The notes: generated by a model not told the origin, from the letters alone. A stretch of 60,989 nucleotides of DNA from an uncultured Collinsella sp. (GCA_937937835.1 CALDBJ010000114.1:1-60989); one strand, 5' to 3'; counted from the stretch's first letter, positions 29,231 through 37,502 are shown. Translations and numbers: made by a program.

Positions 29231-31879
29231 CTAGCAGACGGCGTAATCCTGAGGCTCGCGGCCGTAGTAGGCGTCCAGGTAGAGCTCCTTGATCTCGCTC
29301 ATGAGCGGGTAGCGCGGGTTAGCGCCGGTGCACTGGTCGTTGAATGCCTGCTCGGTCATCTCATCGAGGGTGTCGAGGAAGTACTGCTCGTCAACACCGT
29401 AGTCGGCGATGGTCTTCTTGACGCCGATGAAGTCCTTGAGCTCCTCGAGCTTCGTGATGAAGTTCTCGAAGACCTCCTTATCGTCCTTGCCCTCGATGCC
29501 GCAGTACTTGGCCATCTCGGCGTAGTTGTGCAGCGCGTTGGGGTAAGGATACTGGGAGAAGGTACCCATCTTGACAGGAGCCTCGGCGGCGTTGTAGCGC
29601 ATGACGCGGGTCAGGATGACGGCGTTGGCGAGGCCGTGGGGCAGGTGATGGAAGGCGCCGAGCTTGTGGGCCATGGAGTGGTTGAGGCCCAGGAAGGCGT
29701 TGGCGAAGGCCATACCGGCCATGCAGGAGGCGTTGTGCATCTCCTCGCGGGCGTGCGGGTCCTTGGCGCCGTTCGTGAAGCTGGAGGGCAGGTTCTCGAA
29801 GACGAGCTTAGCAGCGCGCTCGGAGAGGCCCTTGGTGTAATCGGAAGCCATGATGGAGACGTAGGACTCGATGGCGTGGGTCATGACGTCGATGCCGGAG
29901 GCAGCGGTCAGGCCGCGCGGGGCGGTCATGCAGTTGTCGGCGTCGACAATAGCCATGTTGGGGAGCAGCGCGTAGTCGGCGAGCGGCCACTTGATGCCGG
30001 TCTCCTTGTCGGTGATGATGGCGAACGGCGTGCACTCGGAGCCGGTACCCGAGGAGGTCGGGACGGCGACGAAGTAGGCCTTCTTGCCCATCTCGGGGAA
30101 GGTGAAGATACGCTTGCGGATGTCCATGAAGTCCATGGCCATGTCCTCAAACTTGCACTCGGGGTGCTCGTACATCATCCACATGATCTTGCCGGCGTCC
30201 ATAGCGGAGCCACCGCCGACGGCGATGATGACGTCAGGCTCAAAGAGAGCCATCTGCTTGGCGCCGCGACGTGCGCACTGCAGCGACGGATCGGGCTCGA
30301 CGTCGTAGAAGCAGTCGTGGGCGATGCCCATCTCGTCGAGCTTGGCCTCGATGGCGCGGGTGTTGCCATTCTTGAAGAGGAACTGGTCGGTGACGATGAA
30401 GGCGCGCTTCTTGCCCATGACGTTGCCCAGCTCGTCGAGGGCGACGGGCGTGGAACCCTTCTTGAAGTAGACCTTCTCGGGAGCGCGGAACCACAGCATG
30501 TTCTCACGGCGCTCGGCCACAGTCTTAACGTTGATCAAGTGCTTCACCCCAACGTTCTCGGAGACGGAGTTGCCGCCCCAGGAGCCGCAGCCCAGGGTCA
30601 GAGACGGCTTCATGCCAAAGTTGTACAGGTCACCGATGCCGCCGTGCGAGGACGGGGTGTTGATGACGATACGGCAGGCCTTCATGACGTGCTCGAACAG
30701 GCTGATCTTCTCGGCCTGGGCGGGGTGCACGTACAGAGAGGCGGTGTGGCCCGGGCCACCGGCGAGCACCAGGTGCTCGGCCTTGTCGACGGCCTCCTGG
30801 AAGTCCTTGGCGTGGTACATGGCCAGGACCGGGGAGAGCTTCTCGTGGGAGAACTCCTCCTTGGCGGGGTCGGTGGAGGTGACCTCGGCGATCAGGATCT
30901 TGGTTTTGGCGGGAACCTCGATGCCGGCGAGCTCGGCGATCTTGGCGGCAGCCATGCCGGGGATGCGGTGATCGAGGGCGCCGTTCTTGAACATGGCGGC
31001 ACGCAGGGCCTCCATCTCGGCACCCTGCTTGACGAAGTAGCAGCCGCGCTTCTGGAACTCGGCCTTAACCTGGTCATAGATGGTGTCGATGACGGTCACG
31101 GACTGCTCGGAAGCGCAGATCATGCCGTTGTCGAAGGTCTTGGAGTGGATGATGGAGTTGACGGCGAGCAGCACGTCGGCGGTGTCGTCGATGATGACCG
31201 GGGTGTTACCGGCGCCAACGCCCAGGGCGGGCTTGCCCGAGGAGTAGGCGGCCTTGACCATGCCCGGGCCACCGGTGGCGAGGATGATGTCGACGTCGCG
31301 CATGACCATGTTGGTCAGCTCGATGGAGGGGACATCGACCCAGCCGATGATGCCCTCGGGGGCGCCGGCCTTGACGGCGGCGTCAAGCACGAGCTTGGCG
31401 GCGGCGATGGTGCACTTGGCGGCTGCCGGGTGCGGGGAGATGATGATGCCGTTGCGGGTCTTCAGGCTGATCAGCGTCTTGAAGATCGCGGTGGAGGTGG
31501 GGTTGGTCGTCGGGATGACGGCGCCCACGATACCGATGGGCTCGGCGATCTTGGTGATGCCGTAAGCCTCGTCGCGCTCCAGGACGCCACAGGTCTTGGT
31601 GTTCTTGTAAGCGTTGTAGATGTACTCTGCGGCGTAGTGGTTCTTGATGACCTTGTCCTCAAGAACGCCGCGGCCGGTCTCCTCGATGGCCATCTTCGCC
31701 AACGGGATACGAGCCTTGTTGGCGGCCATGGCGGCCTCATAGAAGATCTTGTCGACCTGCTCCTGCGTGTACGTAGCAAAAAGCGCCTGGGCCTCTCGCA
31801 TCTGAGCGAGCTTAGCCTCAAGCGCCTCTACGTTGTCCACAATTGCGGGAGTAGTGTTTTCCGGTGACTTTTTCACCAT
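29231..31879 (-). CDS. adhE: Bifunctional acetaldehyde/alcohol dehydrogenase
   Basis: AdhE, 882 aa, reduces acetyl-CoA to ethanol through acetaldehyde, regenerating two NAD+; it forms spirosome filaments in known cases. The N-terminal aldehyde dehydrogenase half has its catalytic Cys255 in NGMICASEQS. The C-terminal iron-dependent alcohol dehydrogenase has GGGSAMDAGK and the His-rich metal site HSMAHKLGAFHHLPHG. Full length for the family. The start ATG 31879 follows AAGGAG. This marks fermentative growth. A long reverse-strand frame across it is a shadow. Confidence 0.97.
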   Translation of the reverse strand: MVKKSPENTTPAIVDNVEALEAKLAQMREAQALFATYTQEQVDKIFYEAAMAANKARIPLAKMAIEETGRGVLEDKVIKNHYAAEYIYNAYKNTKTCGVLERDEAYGITKIAEPIGIVGAVIPTTNPTSTAIFKTLISLKTRNGIIISPHPAAAKCTIAAAKLVLDAAVKAGAPEGIIGWVDVPSIELTNMVMRDVDIILATGGPGMVKAAYSSGKPALGVGAGNTPVIIDDTADVLLAVNSIIHSKTFDNGMICASEQSVTVIDTIYDQVKAEFQKRGCYFVKQGAEMEALRAAMFKNGALDHRIPGMAAAKIAELAGIEVPAKTKILIAEVTSTDPAKEEFSHEKLSPVLAMYHAKDFQEAVDKAEHLVLAGGPGHTASLYVHPAQAEKISLFEHVMKACRIVINTPSSHGGIGDLYNFGMKPSLTLGCGSWGGNSVSENVGVKHLINVKTVAERRENMLWFRAPEKVYFKKGSTPVALDELGNVMGKKRAFIVTDQFLFKNGNTRAIEAKLDEMGIAHDCFYDVEPDPSLQCARRGAKQMALFEPDVIIAVGGGSAMDAGKIMWMMYEHPECKFEDMAMDFMDIRKRIFTFPEMGKKAYFVAVPTSSGTGSECTPFAIITDKETGIKWPLADYALLPNMAIVDADNCMTAPRGLTAASGIDVMTHAIESYVSIMASDYTKGLSERAAKLVFENLPSSFTNGAKDPHAREEMHNASCMAGMAFANAFLGLNHSMAHKLGAFHHLPHGLANAVILTRVMRYNAAEAPVKMGTFSQYPYPNALHNYAEMAKYCGIEGKDDKEVFENFITKLEELKDFIGVKKTIADYGVDEQYFLDTLDEMTEQAFNDQCTGANPRYPLMSEIKELYLDAYYGREPQDYAVC

Positions 31880-31919
31880 TTGTGTCTCCTTGCGATCGGA
31901 GATTTACCCTACGCCTTGC

Positions 31920-31928
31920 ATGATAGCA
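31920..31928 (-). promoter_or_regulatory. adhE promoter, extended -10
   Basis: On the minus strand TGC-TATCAT occurs 41 bases before the adhE start, the same extended -10 as at rpsB. No good -35 is seen. The leader would be about 35 bases. Confidence 0.55.
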
Positions 31929-31971
31929 AGAAATTATTCGGCGAACGGTAAGATTCCCGTAAAAGGCACAC

Positions 31972-32001
31972 TAAAACGCTTCAACCTAATGAAGCGTTTT
32001 A
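31972..32001. repeat. 11-bp inverted repeat upstream of adhE
   Basis: TAAAACGCTTC (31972-31982) and its exact complement (31991-32001) flank an 8-base spacer. It lies about 45-75 bases upstream of the adhE -10. It may be an operator or a short hairpin. It does not match the Rex operator (TTGTGAA..TTCACAA) expected for a redox-controlled adhE. Confidence 0.55.
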
Positions 32002-32031
32002 ACAAAACAATCCGCTCTCTGCATCGCCCCG

Positions 32032-32082
32032 CTCATTGGGGACAGACTTACATGAATGCTTTCACTCATTTGGGACAGACAT
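32032..32082. repeat. Left 51-bp REP-like repeat
   Basis: It matches the reverse complement of 33018-33068 at 48 of 51 positions. It holds two internal direct copies of GGGACAGAC (around 32039 and 32072), separated by TTACATGA and a TTTCA stretch. Confidence 0.85.
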
Positions 32083-32210
32083 CGATTTGCCATTTTGCCG
32101 TTCTGGACCTGTTTTTGCCGCTCATTGGATATAAATAGGTCACAGGCTCAGCATTTCGCGTTGCTTCTCTCCTTTTAGGTGTTGCCTGTACAGTTTCGGG
32201 AGGAGAGATT

Positions 32211-32987
32211 ATGCCTCGATGCGCCCGCGCCGTTTCGATCACCGGCTATTACCATGTCTTTGACCGCGGTAACTCCAAACAGATTATTTTTGAAGATGAC
32301 TCCGACCGTTATCGTTTCTTATCGGATATCTCGGATAGGTTCGCGCGCCATGAAGTGGCGGTGTTGGCTTGGTGCCTTATGGACAATCACTTCCATTTGA
32401 TGGTTGATGACCCATGTGACAACCTTTCAAAGGCAATGCAGTGCGCACTGACGGCATATGCTAAATATTTCAATGGGAAAACGGGGAGAACGGGGCATCT
32501 GTTTGACAATCGCTATTCGCGGGTCGCGGTTGAGTCGGACACGCAGGCAGTGCAGCTGCTCGATTATATCCATCTCAATCCCGTAAAAGGCGCGCTTGAA
32601 TCACTCGAAGCGTAACGTTGGTCAAGCTACAAGGCATATCAGCTGGGCTATGATCCCTTTGACATCTGCGATGCGGCCCCTATGCTCGATATTGTCGGAG
32701 GCTCCTGTCGCTATTGCGAGCATCTCAAGGAAGTTGCCGCGCGCATCTGGTCGGTGGAGGTCCTTCCACGCCGGCGGATTCCCGATGAGGAGGCCTTTTC
32801 CGTTGCGCGCGAAGTCCTGCCGAGCATGGATCCCGCGCTGCTCAAGGCTCTGCCACGCCCCGAACGCGATGCCTGTCTTCTGAGGCTCAGGCGGGCGCAT
32901 CTCACGGTCAAGCAAATTGCCCGTATCACCGGTATCGGCGCTACAAGCGTGACTAAGGCCACCATAGGCTGGAATGAGGCAGCGTGA
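32211..32987 (+). pseudogene. REP-associated tyrosine transposase, stop-interrupted
   Basis: HUH transposase of the Y1_Tnp/RAYT type. Start ATG 32211 after GGGAGGAGA. The frame shows the HUH motif in DNHFHLMV, the Tyr region ALTAYAKYFN and the GHLFDNRYSRV block. It then meets TAA at 32613-32615. The same frame continues without a shift to 32987 with RWSSYKAYQLGYDPFD, which is the normal sequel (…YRWSSY in relatives), and ends in a helix-turn-helix-like stretch (LTVKQIARITGIGATSVTKA). A Tyr codon changed to TAA by one base explains it. The first part alone is 134 aa and keeps the catalytic motifs, so residual activity cannot be excluded. Confidence 0.85.
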
Positions 32988-33017
32988 GGCAGGGGCGAAC
33001 CGCTGCCGGCACGCGTT

Positions 33018-33068
33018 ATGTCTGTCCCAAATGCGTGAAAACACTCATGTAAGTCTGTCCCCAATGAG
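33018..33068. repeat. Right 51-bp REP-like repeat
   Basis: Inverted copy of 32032-32082, with three differences. Together the two copies form the ends of the RAYT element. This copy abuts the rpmB terminator. Confidence 0.85.
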
Positions 33069-33071
33069 TGC

Positions 33072-33103
33072 AAAAAGGCGCCCTCCACATGGAGGACGCC
33101 TTT
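33072..33103 (-). terminator. rpmB terminator
   Basis: AAAGGCG..CCTCC (33074-33086) pairs with 33091-33103 with one mismatch and loop ACAT. On the minus strand it is followed by TTTTT. It ends the rpmB transcript. Confidence 0.88.
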
Positions 33104-33171
33104 GGTAAGTTCTATGTGAACGCGAGGTCTTTGACCCGGAGAGTCCGAGGTACTTGTTGGTAAGACCTTAT

Positions 33172-33360
33172 TTAGGAGCGCGCAACCTTGCCGGACTTGA
33201 GGCAGGTGGAGCAAACGTTCATCTTGCGACGGTGACCATCGACGACGACGTAGACGCGCTGGATGTTGGGGCGGAACTTACGGTTGGTGACGCGGTGAGA
33301 GTGGCTGATGGAGCGACCGGCAACGGGGTGCTTACCGCAAACTTCGCAAACTTTGGACAT
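33172..33360 (-). CDS. rpmB: 50S ribosomal protein L28
   Basis: L28, 62 aa, of the zinc-binding (C+) type: CEVCGKHP near the N-terminus and CSTCLKSGKV near the end give four cysteines. The start ATG 33360 (MSKVCEVCGK) follows GGAGGG; the open frame extends upstream, but that extension is not L28. It is a monocistronic minus-strand gene with its own promoter and terminator. The 33104-33171 interval holds only its 3' end, with a weak AGGTCTT/AAGACCT pair. Confidence 0.97.
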   Translation of the reverse strand: MSKVCEVCGKHPVAGRSISHSHRVTNRKFRPNIQRVYVVVDGHRRKMNVCSTCLKSGKVARS

Positions 33361-33414
33361 AACTGACCCTCCTTGGGCGACAAACGAACATGTCGCGTTA
33401 ACAAACAAGCCTGA

Positions 33415-33423
33415 ACTATAGCA
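33415..33423 (-). promoter_or_regulatory. rpmB promoter, extended -10
   Basis: TGC-TATAGT on the minus strand, 55 bases before rpmB, identical to the rpsT element at 46103-46111. Confidence 0.6.
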
Positions 33424-33433
33424 CAGAAGCATG

Positions 33434-33458
33434 TCTCTGTGCGCAATCTACACAGAGA
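33434..33458. repeat. Inverted repeat at the rpmB -35 region
   Basis: TCTCTGTG (33434-33441) and its exact complement CACAGAGA (33451-33458), spacer 9 bases. It covers the position expected for the rpmB -35, so it could be an operator. A further half-site-like TCTGTG lies nearer the -10. Confidence 0.5.
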
Positions 33459-33682
33459 TATTCCTCTTTTGGCGATAGTGCCCACGCTACGGCCCTGGAC
33501 GTAGATCCGATTTGCGTGCGGCAGAGGGGATTATGCCAGCTCGCAACAAGGTTTTCAAGCGCGTCCCACAAATATATATAGGTTTATGGAGCTATTGGCT
33601 CCGTTTACGGATTGACTAGTATTTATGCTCGCATTTGAGCCCGAGGTTGGCTACACTATGCCTTGACCATTAAAGGGGTACG
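33459..33682 (+). other. Divergent rpmB-pyrR intergenic region
   Basis: I see no gene here. It holds a TATATA-rich stretch (33571-33580), a GGAGC/GCTCC hairpin (33587-33602 area), TTGACT (33612-33617) and TACACT (33652-33657). One of these should include the pyr operon promoter, but I cannot decide which. AGCC-CGAGG-GGCT around 33638-33652 could be a PyrR-binding loop if transcription starts earlier. Confidence 0.35.
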
Positions 33683-33772
33683 AGATACCCACATGGAATT
33701 ACATAGCTGTCAATGAGCAGTACTTCCTGTGGGTGTCTGGTCCGCTTTGAGCGGTCGGGCATCTATTTTTTT
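33683..33772 (+). promoter_or_regulatory. pyr operon attenuator
   Basis: Two mutually exclusive structures are visible. The antiterminator pairs AGATACCCACA (33683-33693) with 33728-33738, 11 bp with one G-T. The terminator hairpin (33732-33763, one bulged T) is followed by seven Ts (33766-33772). The segment 33732-33738 takes part in both. PyrR, encoded just downstream, is expected to favour termination when UMP is plentiful. A seven-codon frame (ATG 33693 to 33716) lies in the loop and may be chance. Confidence 0.75.
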
Positions 33773-33811
33773 GACTGTGTCAGCAGTCAAGACATGTGAG
33801 GAAGGAGATCG

Positions 33812-34396
33812 ATGGGCACGACTTCCCCCAAGGCGGTCATCATGGACGAGACCGCCGTCAACCGAGCGATGACCCGCATCGCGCACGAGATCCTCGAGCG
33901 CAACGAGGGCTGTGAAGACCTCGCTCTGGTCGGCATCGTCACGCGCGGCGACCTTCTGGCAAAGAAGCTCGCCGAGGCGATCAAGGAGATCGAGGGTGTC
34001 GACGTTCCGCTCGGCAGCCTGGACATCAGCTTCTATCGCGATGACTATGCGACCAATTTCGCTCCCGCGATCCACGCTACCAACATTCCCTTCAGCGTCG
34101 ACGGCAAGCGCGTCGTGCTGGTGGACGACATCCTGTACACGGGTCGTACCATCCGCGCCGCTCTGGACGCCGTTATGGACCTGGGCCGTCCGAGCCGAGT
34201 CGAGCTGGCAGTTCTCGTTGACCGCGGTCACCGCGAGCTCCCTATCTCGCCGGACTTTGTCGGCAAGAACGTTCCCTCGTCGCACGAGGAGAACGTGCAC
34301 CTATATATGAAGGAAGTCGACGGCCGTACCGCTGTCGAGATCAACGACGTCGCGCCGGGTTCCCACGTGGGCTCCGCGCCGCTGGGAGGTGAGTAG
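33812..34396 (+). CDS. pyrR: PyrR attenuation regulator/uracil PRTase
   Basis: PyrR, 194 aa, binds pyr leader RNA in the presence of UMP and has uracil phosphoribosyltransferase activity in relatives. The PRPP-binding motif is VVLVDDILYTGRTIRAALD. The N-terminus has RMTRIAHEILERN-like sequence. ATG 33812 follows GGAAGGAGA. It is the first gene of pyrRBCKDF and lies 40 bases after the attenuator it should control. Confidence 0.96.
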   Translation: MGTTSPKAVIMDETAVNRAMTRIAHEILERNEGCEDLALVGIVTRGDLLAKKLAEAIKEIEGVDVPLGSLDISFYRDDYATNFAPAIHATNIPFSVDGKRVVLVDDILYTGRTIRAALDAVMDLGRPSRVELAVLVDRGHRELPISPDFVGKNVPSSHEENVHLYMKEVDGRTAVEINDVAPGSHVGSAPLGGE

Positions 34397-34400
34397 TACC

Positions 34401-35345
34401 GTGGCGTTCAATCATAAGCACCTGATCGACATTACCGAGTACTCCGAAGAGGACATCAAGCTCATCCTCGAGACCGCCAAGGCGTTCTCCGAGGTCAACG
34501 AGCGTGCCATCAAGAAGGTCCCCACGCTCAAGGGCAAGACCATCGTCAACATGTTCAACGAGCCCTCGACGCGTACCCGCAGCTCCTTCGAGCTCGCCGA
34601 GAAGCGTCTTTCCGCCGACAGCCTCAACTTCGGTGGCTCCTCGACCTCCACGGTCAAGGGCGAGAGCCTCGTCGATACCGTCGAGACCCTCAACGCCTAC
34701 AAGATCGATTGCATCGTCGTGCGCGACAAGCATGCCGGTGCTCCCTACATCGTCACGCAGAATTCGCCCGCGAGTGTTATCTGCGCCGGTGACGGTAAGC
34801 ACAACCACCCTACGCAGGCTCTGCTCGACCTGTACACCATCTGGGAGCACAAGGGTGACTTCCACGGTCTGAAGGTCGCCGTCGTCGGCGACATCGCCCA
34901 CTCCCGCGTTTGCGGCTCGCTGATTCCCGCGCTGAAGATCATGGGCTGTGAGACCTACGCCGTTGCCCCCGGCACGCTGCTGCCGCCGGCACCCGAGGTT
35001 CTGGGCTGCGACCACGTGACGAGCGACCTCGATTCCGTCCTGCCCGAGCTGGACGTCGTCTACATGCTGCGCGTACAGCAGGAGCGCCTCGAGGGTGCCC
35101 CGTTCCCGACCATTCGCGAGTACCATAAGCTCTTCGGCCTGACCAAGGACCGTGAGAAGCTCATGAAGCCCGACGCGATCATTTGCCACCCGGGCCCCAT
35201 CAACCGCGGCGTCGAGTTCGACTCCTATATGGCCGACCACCCGCAACGCTCCGTCATCCTGGAGCAGGTCTACGCCGGTATCTGCGTGCGTATGGCTATC
35301 CTGTATCTGCTGCTTGGAGGTGCCGATAATGGCCTTGCTTCTTAA
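34401..35345 (+). CDS. pyrB: Aspartate carbamoyltransferase
   Basis: Catalytic ATCase subunit, 314 aa, joins carbamoyl phosphate and aspartate. The carbamoyl-phosphate loop is FNEPSTRTRSSFE, with HPTQALLDLYT and HPGPINRGVE further on. No pyrI regulatory gene is present, so this is the unregulated, Bacillus-like type. GTG 34401 follows GGGAGGT; GTG 34389 is also open, but lies inside that ribosome binding site. It overlaps pyrC by 17 bases. Confidence 0.96.
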   Translation: MAFNHKHLIDITEYSEEDIKLILETAKAFSEVNERAIKKVPTLKGKTIVNMFNEPSTRTRSSFELAEKRLSADSLNFGGSSTSTVKGESLVDTVETLNAYKIDCIVVRDKHAGAPYIVTQNSPASVICAGDGKHNHPTQALLDLYTIWEHKGDFHGLKVAVVGDIAHSRVCGSLIPALKIMGCETYAVAPGTLLPPAPEVLGCDHVTSDLDSVLPELDVVYMLRVQQERLEGAPFPTIREYHKLFGLTKDREKLMKPDAIICHPGPINRGVEFDSYMADHPQRSVILEQVYAGICVRMAILYLLLGGADNGLAS

Positions 35346-36618
35346 GAATGCCCACGTCGTCGACCCGTCCGTCGAGCTTGACGGTGTCGTTGACGTCCTG
35401 ATCGACGGCGACAAGATCGCCGAGGTCGGCGAGAACCTCGCCGCCGAGGGAGCCGAGGTCCGCGACCTTTCCGGCAAGTACCTCGTCCCTGGCCTGGTGG
35501 ACATGCATGTCCACCTGCGTGAGCCCGGCTACGAGGTCAAAGAGGACATCGAGAGCGGCACCCGCGCAGCTGCCAAGGGCGGCTTCACCGGCGTGTGCGC
35601 TATGCCCAACACCGATCCCGTTACCGATAACGGTACCGTCGTTGAGTTCGTCAAGTCCCGCGCTGCCGAGGTCGGCCACTGCCGCGTCTATCCTTCTGGC
35701 GCCATGACCCGCGGTCTTAAGGGCGAGGCTATGTCCGAGATGGGTGATATGGTCGCCCACGGCGCCGTCGCCTTCACCGACGACGGTCGCGGCGTGCAGG
35801 GTGCAGGCATGCTCCGTCGCTGCATGGACTACGGCAAGATGTTCGGCAAGGTCTTTATGAGCCATTGCCAGGACGAGGACCTGGTCGGTCACGGCCAGAT
35901 CAACGAGGGCAAGGTCTCTACCCGTCTGGCTCTGGAGGGCTGGCCGGCGGCAGGCGAGGAGCTCCAGATCGCTCGCGACATCGAGATCGCCAAGCTGACC
36001 GGTGCCAAGCTGCACATCCAGCACATCTCTACCGCCCATGGCCTGGAGATCGTGCGTGCCGGCAAGGCCGCTGGCGTTCAGGTTACCTGCGAGGCAACTC
36101 CGCACCACATGTTCCTGACCGAGAACGACCTGGATGAGACCTACAACACCTCGCTCAAGGTCAATCCGCCGCTGCGCACCGACGAGGACGCCGAGGCCAT
36201 CCGTCAGGGTGTCATCGACGGCACCGTCGACGTTATCGTCACCGACCACGCTCCCCACACCCCGTGGGAGAAGGCCCGCGAGTTCGAGCTTGCGCCCTTC
36301 GGCATGATCGGCCTCGAGACCTCGCTGGCGCTCGTGCTTACCGAGCTGGTCAACACGGGCAAGATGAGCATGGGCCGCATGGTCGAGCTCATGGCTATCA
36401 AGCCGCGCGAGATCCTGGGTCTGGACCAGGTTCAGGTCAAGGCGGGCTCCGTTGCCGACCTGACTGTGTTCGACGCGTCCGCCACCTGGACGGTCGGCGA
36501 GGACGGCTACGAGTCGCGCGCCGAGAACTCCGGTTTTGCCGGCCGTACGCTCACCGGTCGTGCCACCGATGTGTTCGTCGGCGGTAAGCAGACGCTTGCC
36601 GACGGCTGCATCTGCTAG
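35329..36618 (+). CDS. pyrC: Dihydroorotase
   Basis: Amidohydrolase, 429 aa, cyclises carbamoyl aspartate to dihydroorotate. The zinc site HxH is in VDMHVHLREPG, with further ligands in MSHCQDEDL, HIQHIST and VTDHAPHTP. It is a type I enzyme by length and motifs. ATG 35329 follows TTGGAGG inside the 3' end of pyrB, suggesting translational coupling. Confidence 0.96.
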   Translation: MALLLKNAHVVDPSVELDGVVDVLIDGDKIAEVGENLAAEGAEVRDLSGKYLVPGLVDMHVHLREPGYEVKEDIESGTRAAAKGGFTGVCAMPNTDPVTDNGTVVEFVKSRAAEVGHCRVYPSGAMTRGLKGEAMSEMGDMVAHGAVAFTDDGRGVQGAGMLRRCMDYGKMFGKVFMSHCQDEDLVGHGQINEGKVSTRLALEGWPAAGEELQIARDIEIAKLTGAKLHIQHISTAHGLEIVRAGKAAGVQVTCEATPHHMFLTENDLDETYNTSLKVNPPLRTDEDAEAIRQGVIDGTVDVIVTDHAPHTPWEKAREFELAPFGMIGLETSLALVLTELVNTGKMSMGRMVELMAIKPREILGLDQVQVKAGSVADLTVFDASATWTVGEDGYESRAENSGFAGRTLTGRATDVFVGGKQTLADGCIC

Positions 36619-36710
36619 CATAGCCTTATCGCTTTTGTGCGCGGCGCCCTTGCGGTGCCGCGCTTTCTGTTCGTTTTGACCATGCAATCGCATGGGGGAT
36701 TGGAGCGTCT

Positions 36711-37502
36711 ATGCCCACACCTTCCACTGCACGCATGCACGACTTCGAGGTCGTCTCGAACCAGGAGATCGCCGACGGCATCTTCTCGCTCGTCATCTCG
36801 GCCCCCAAGCTTGCAAGTGCGCTCAAGCCCGGTCAGTTTGTGAACATTGCCGTGCCCGGCGATGCGTCCTCGCTGCTTCGCGTGCCCCTGAGCTTCTATC
36901 GCGCCGACGCCCAGGCCGGTACCGTCGAGCTGTGGTACGCCGTCGTGGGTGACGACACCCGTCGTCTGTCGCAGATGGCCCCCGGCTCCACTTCTAACCT
37001 GCTGGGCCCCGGTGGCCGTGGCTGGATGGTACCCGAGGGCACCAGGAAGGCCCTGCTCGTCGCCGGCGGCATCGGCGTTCCGCCCGTGCTGTGCCTCGCC
37101 GGCATGCTTGCCGAGCAGGGTGTGGCCGTCGACGTGTGCCTGGGCTTTGGCACCGCGTCCAAGGCCGTGGGCATCGATGAGTTCCGCGCTCTGTGCGACA
37201 CGGTCAACGTTTGCACTGACGACGGTTCGCTCGGCACGCACGGTTTTTGCACCGATCCTGCCGCCGAGCTGCTCGGCGAGGGCGGCTACGACTATGTCGC
37301 CAGCTGCGGTCCCGCCGTCATGATGAAGAAGGTCGCCGCCGCTGCCGCCGAGGCCGGTGCCTACTGCGAGGTGTCGCTCGAGCGCATGATGAGCTGTGGC
37401 TTTGGCGCCTGCAACACCTGCAATGTCGAGACGGTCGACGGTATGAAGGGTGCTTGCATGTGCGGCCCCGTGTTCGATGCTTCCAAGGTGGTGGTCTTCT
37501 AG
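36711..37502 (+). CDS. pyrK: DHODH electron transfer subunit PyrK
   Basis: FAD and 2Fe-2S subunit, 263 aa, passes electrons from dihydroorotate dehydrogenase to NAD+. The FAD-binding stretch RVPLSFYRAD is near residues 60-70, the NAD-binding GGIGVPPVL in the middle, and the iron-sulfur cysteines at the end in CGFGACNTC followed by a fourth in CMCGPVF. It is directly followed by pyrD, whose start overlaps its stop. The 92 bases before it hold no clear promoter. Confidence 0.95.
   Translation: MPTPSTARMHDFEVVSNQEIADGIFSLVISAPKLASALKPGQFVNIAVPGDASSLLRVPLSFYRADAQAGTVELWYAVVGDDTRRLSQMAPGSTSNLLGPGGRGWMVPEGTRKALLVAGGIGVPPVLCLAGMLAEQGVAVDVCLGFGTASKAVGIDEFRALCDTVNVCTDDGSLGTHGFCTDPAAELLGEGGYDYVASCGPAVMMKKVAAAAAEAGAYCEVSLERMMSCGFGACNTCNVETVDGMKGACMCGPVFDASKVVVF

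Larger units (their letters stand above)
32032..33068 (+). mobile_element. REP-flanked RAYT element (decayed)
   Basis: A 1037-bp unit bounded by near-identical 51-bp inverted repeats and containing one transposase frame that is interrupted by a stop. The architecture matches REP-associated tyrosine transposase (RAYT) loci related to IS200/IS605. No target duplication was seen, as expected for HUH transposases. It lies between the adhE promoter and the rpmB terminator. Confidence 0.8.

Noticed and set aside
29189..31867. 892-codon open frame antisense to adhE
   Set aside because: It mirrors adhE in a G+C-rich, strongly codon-biased gene. The protein is Leu/Val/Gly/Asp-rich without a recognisable domain, and adhE is certain.
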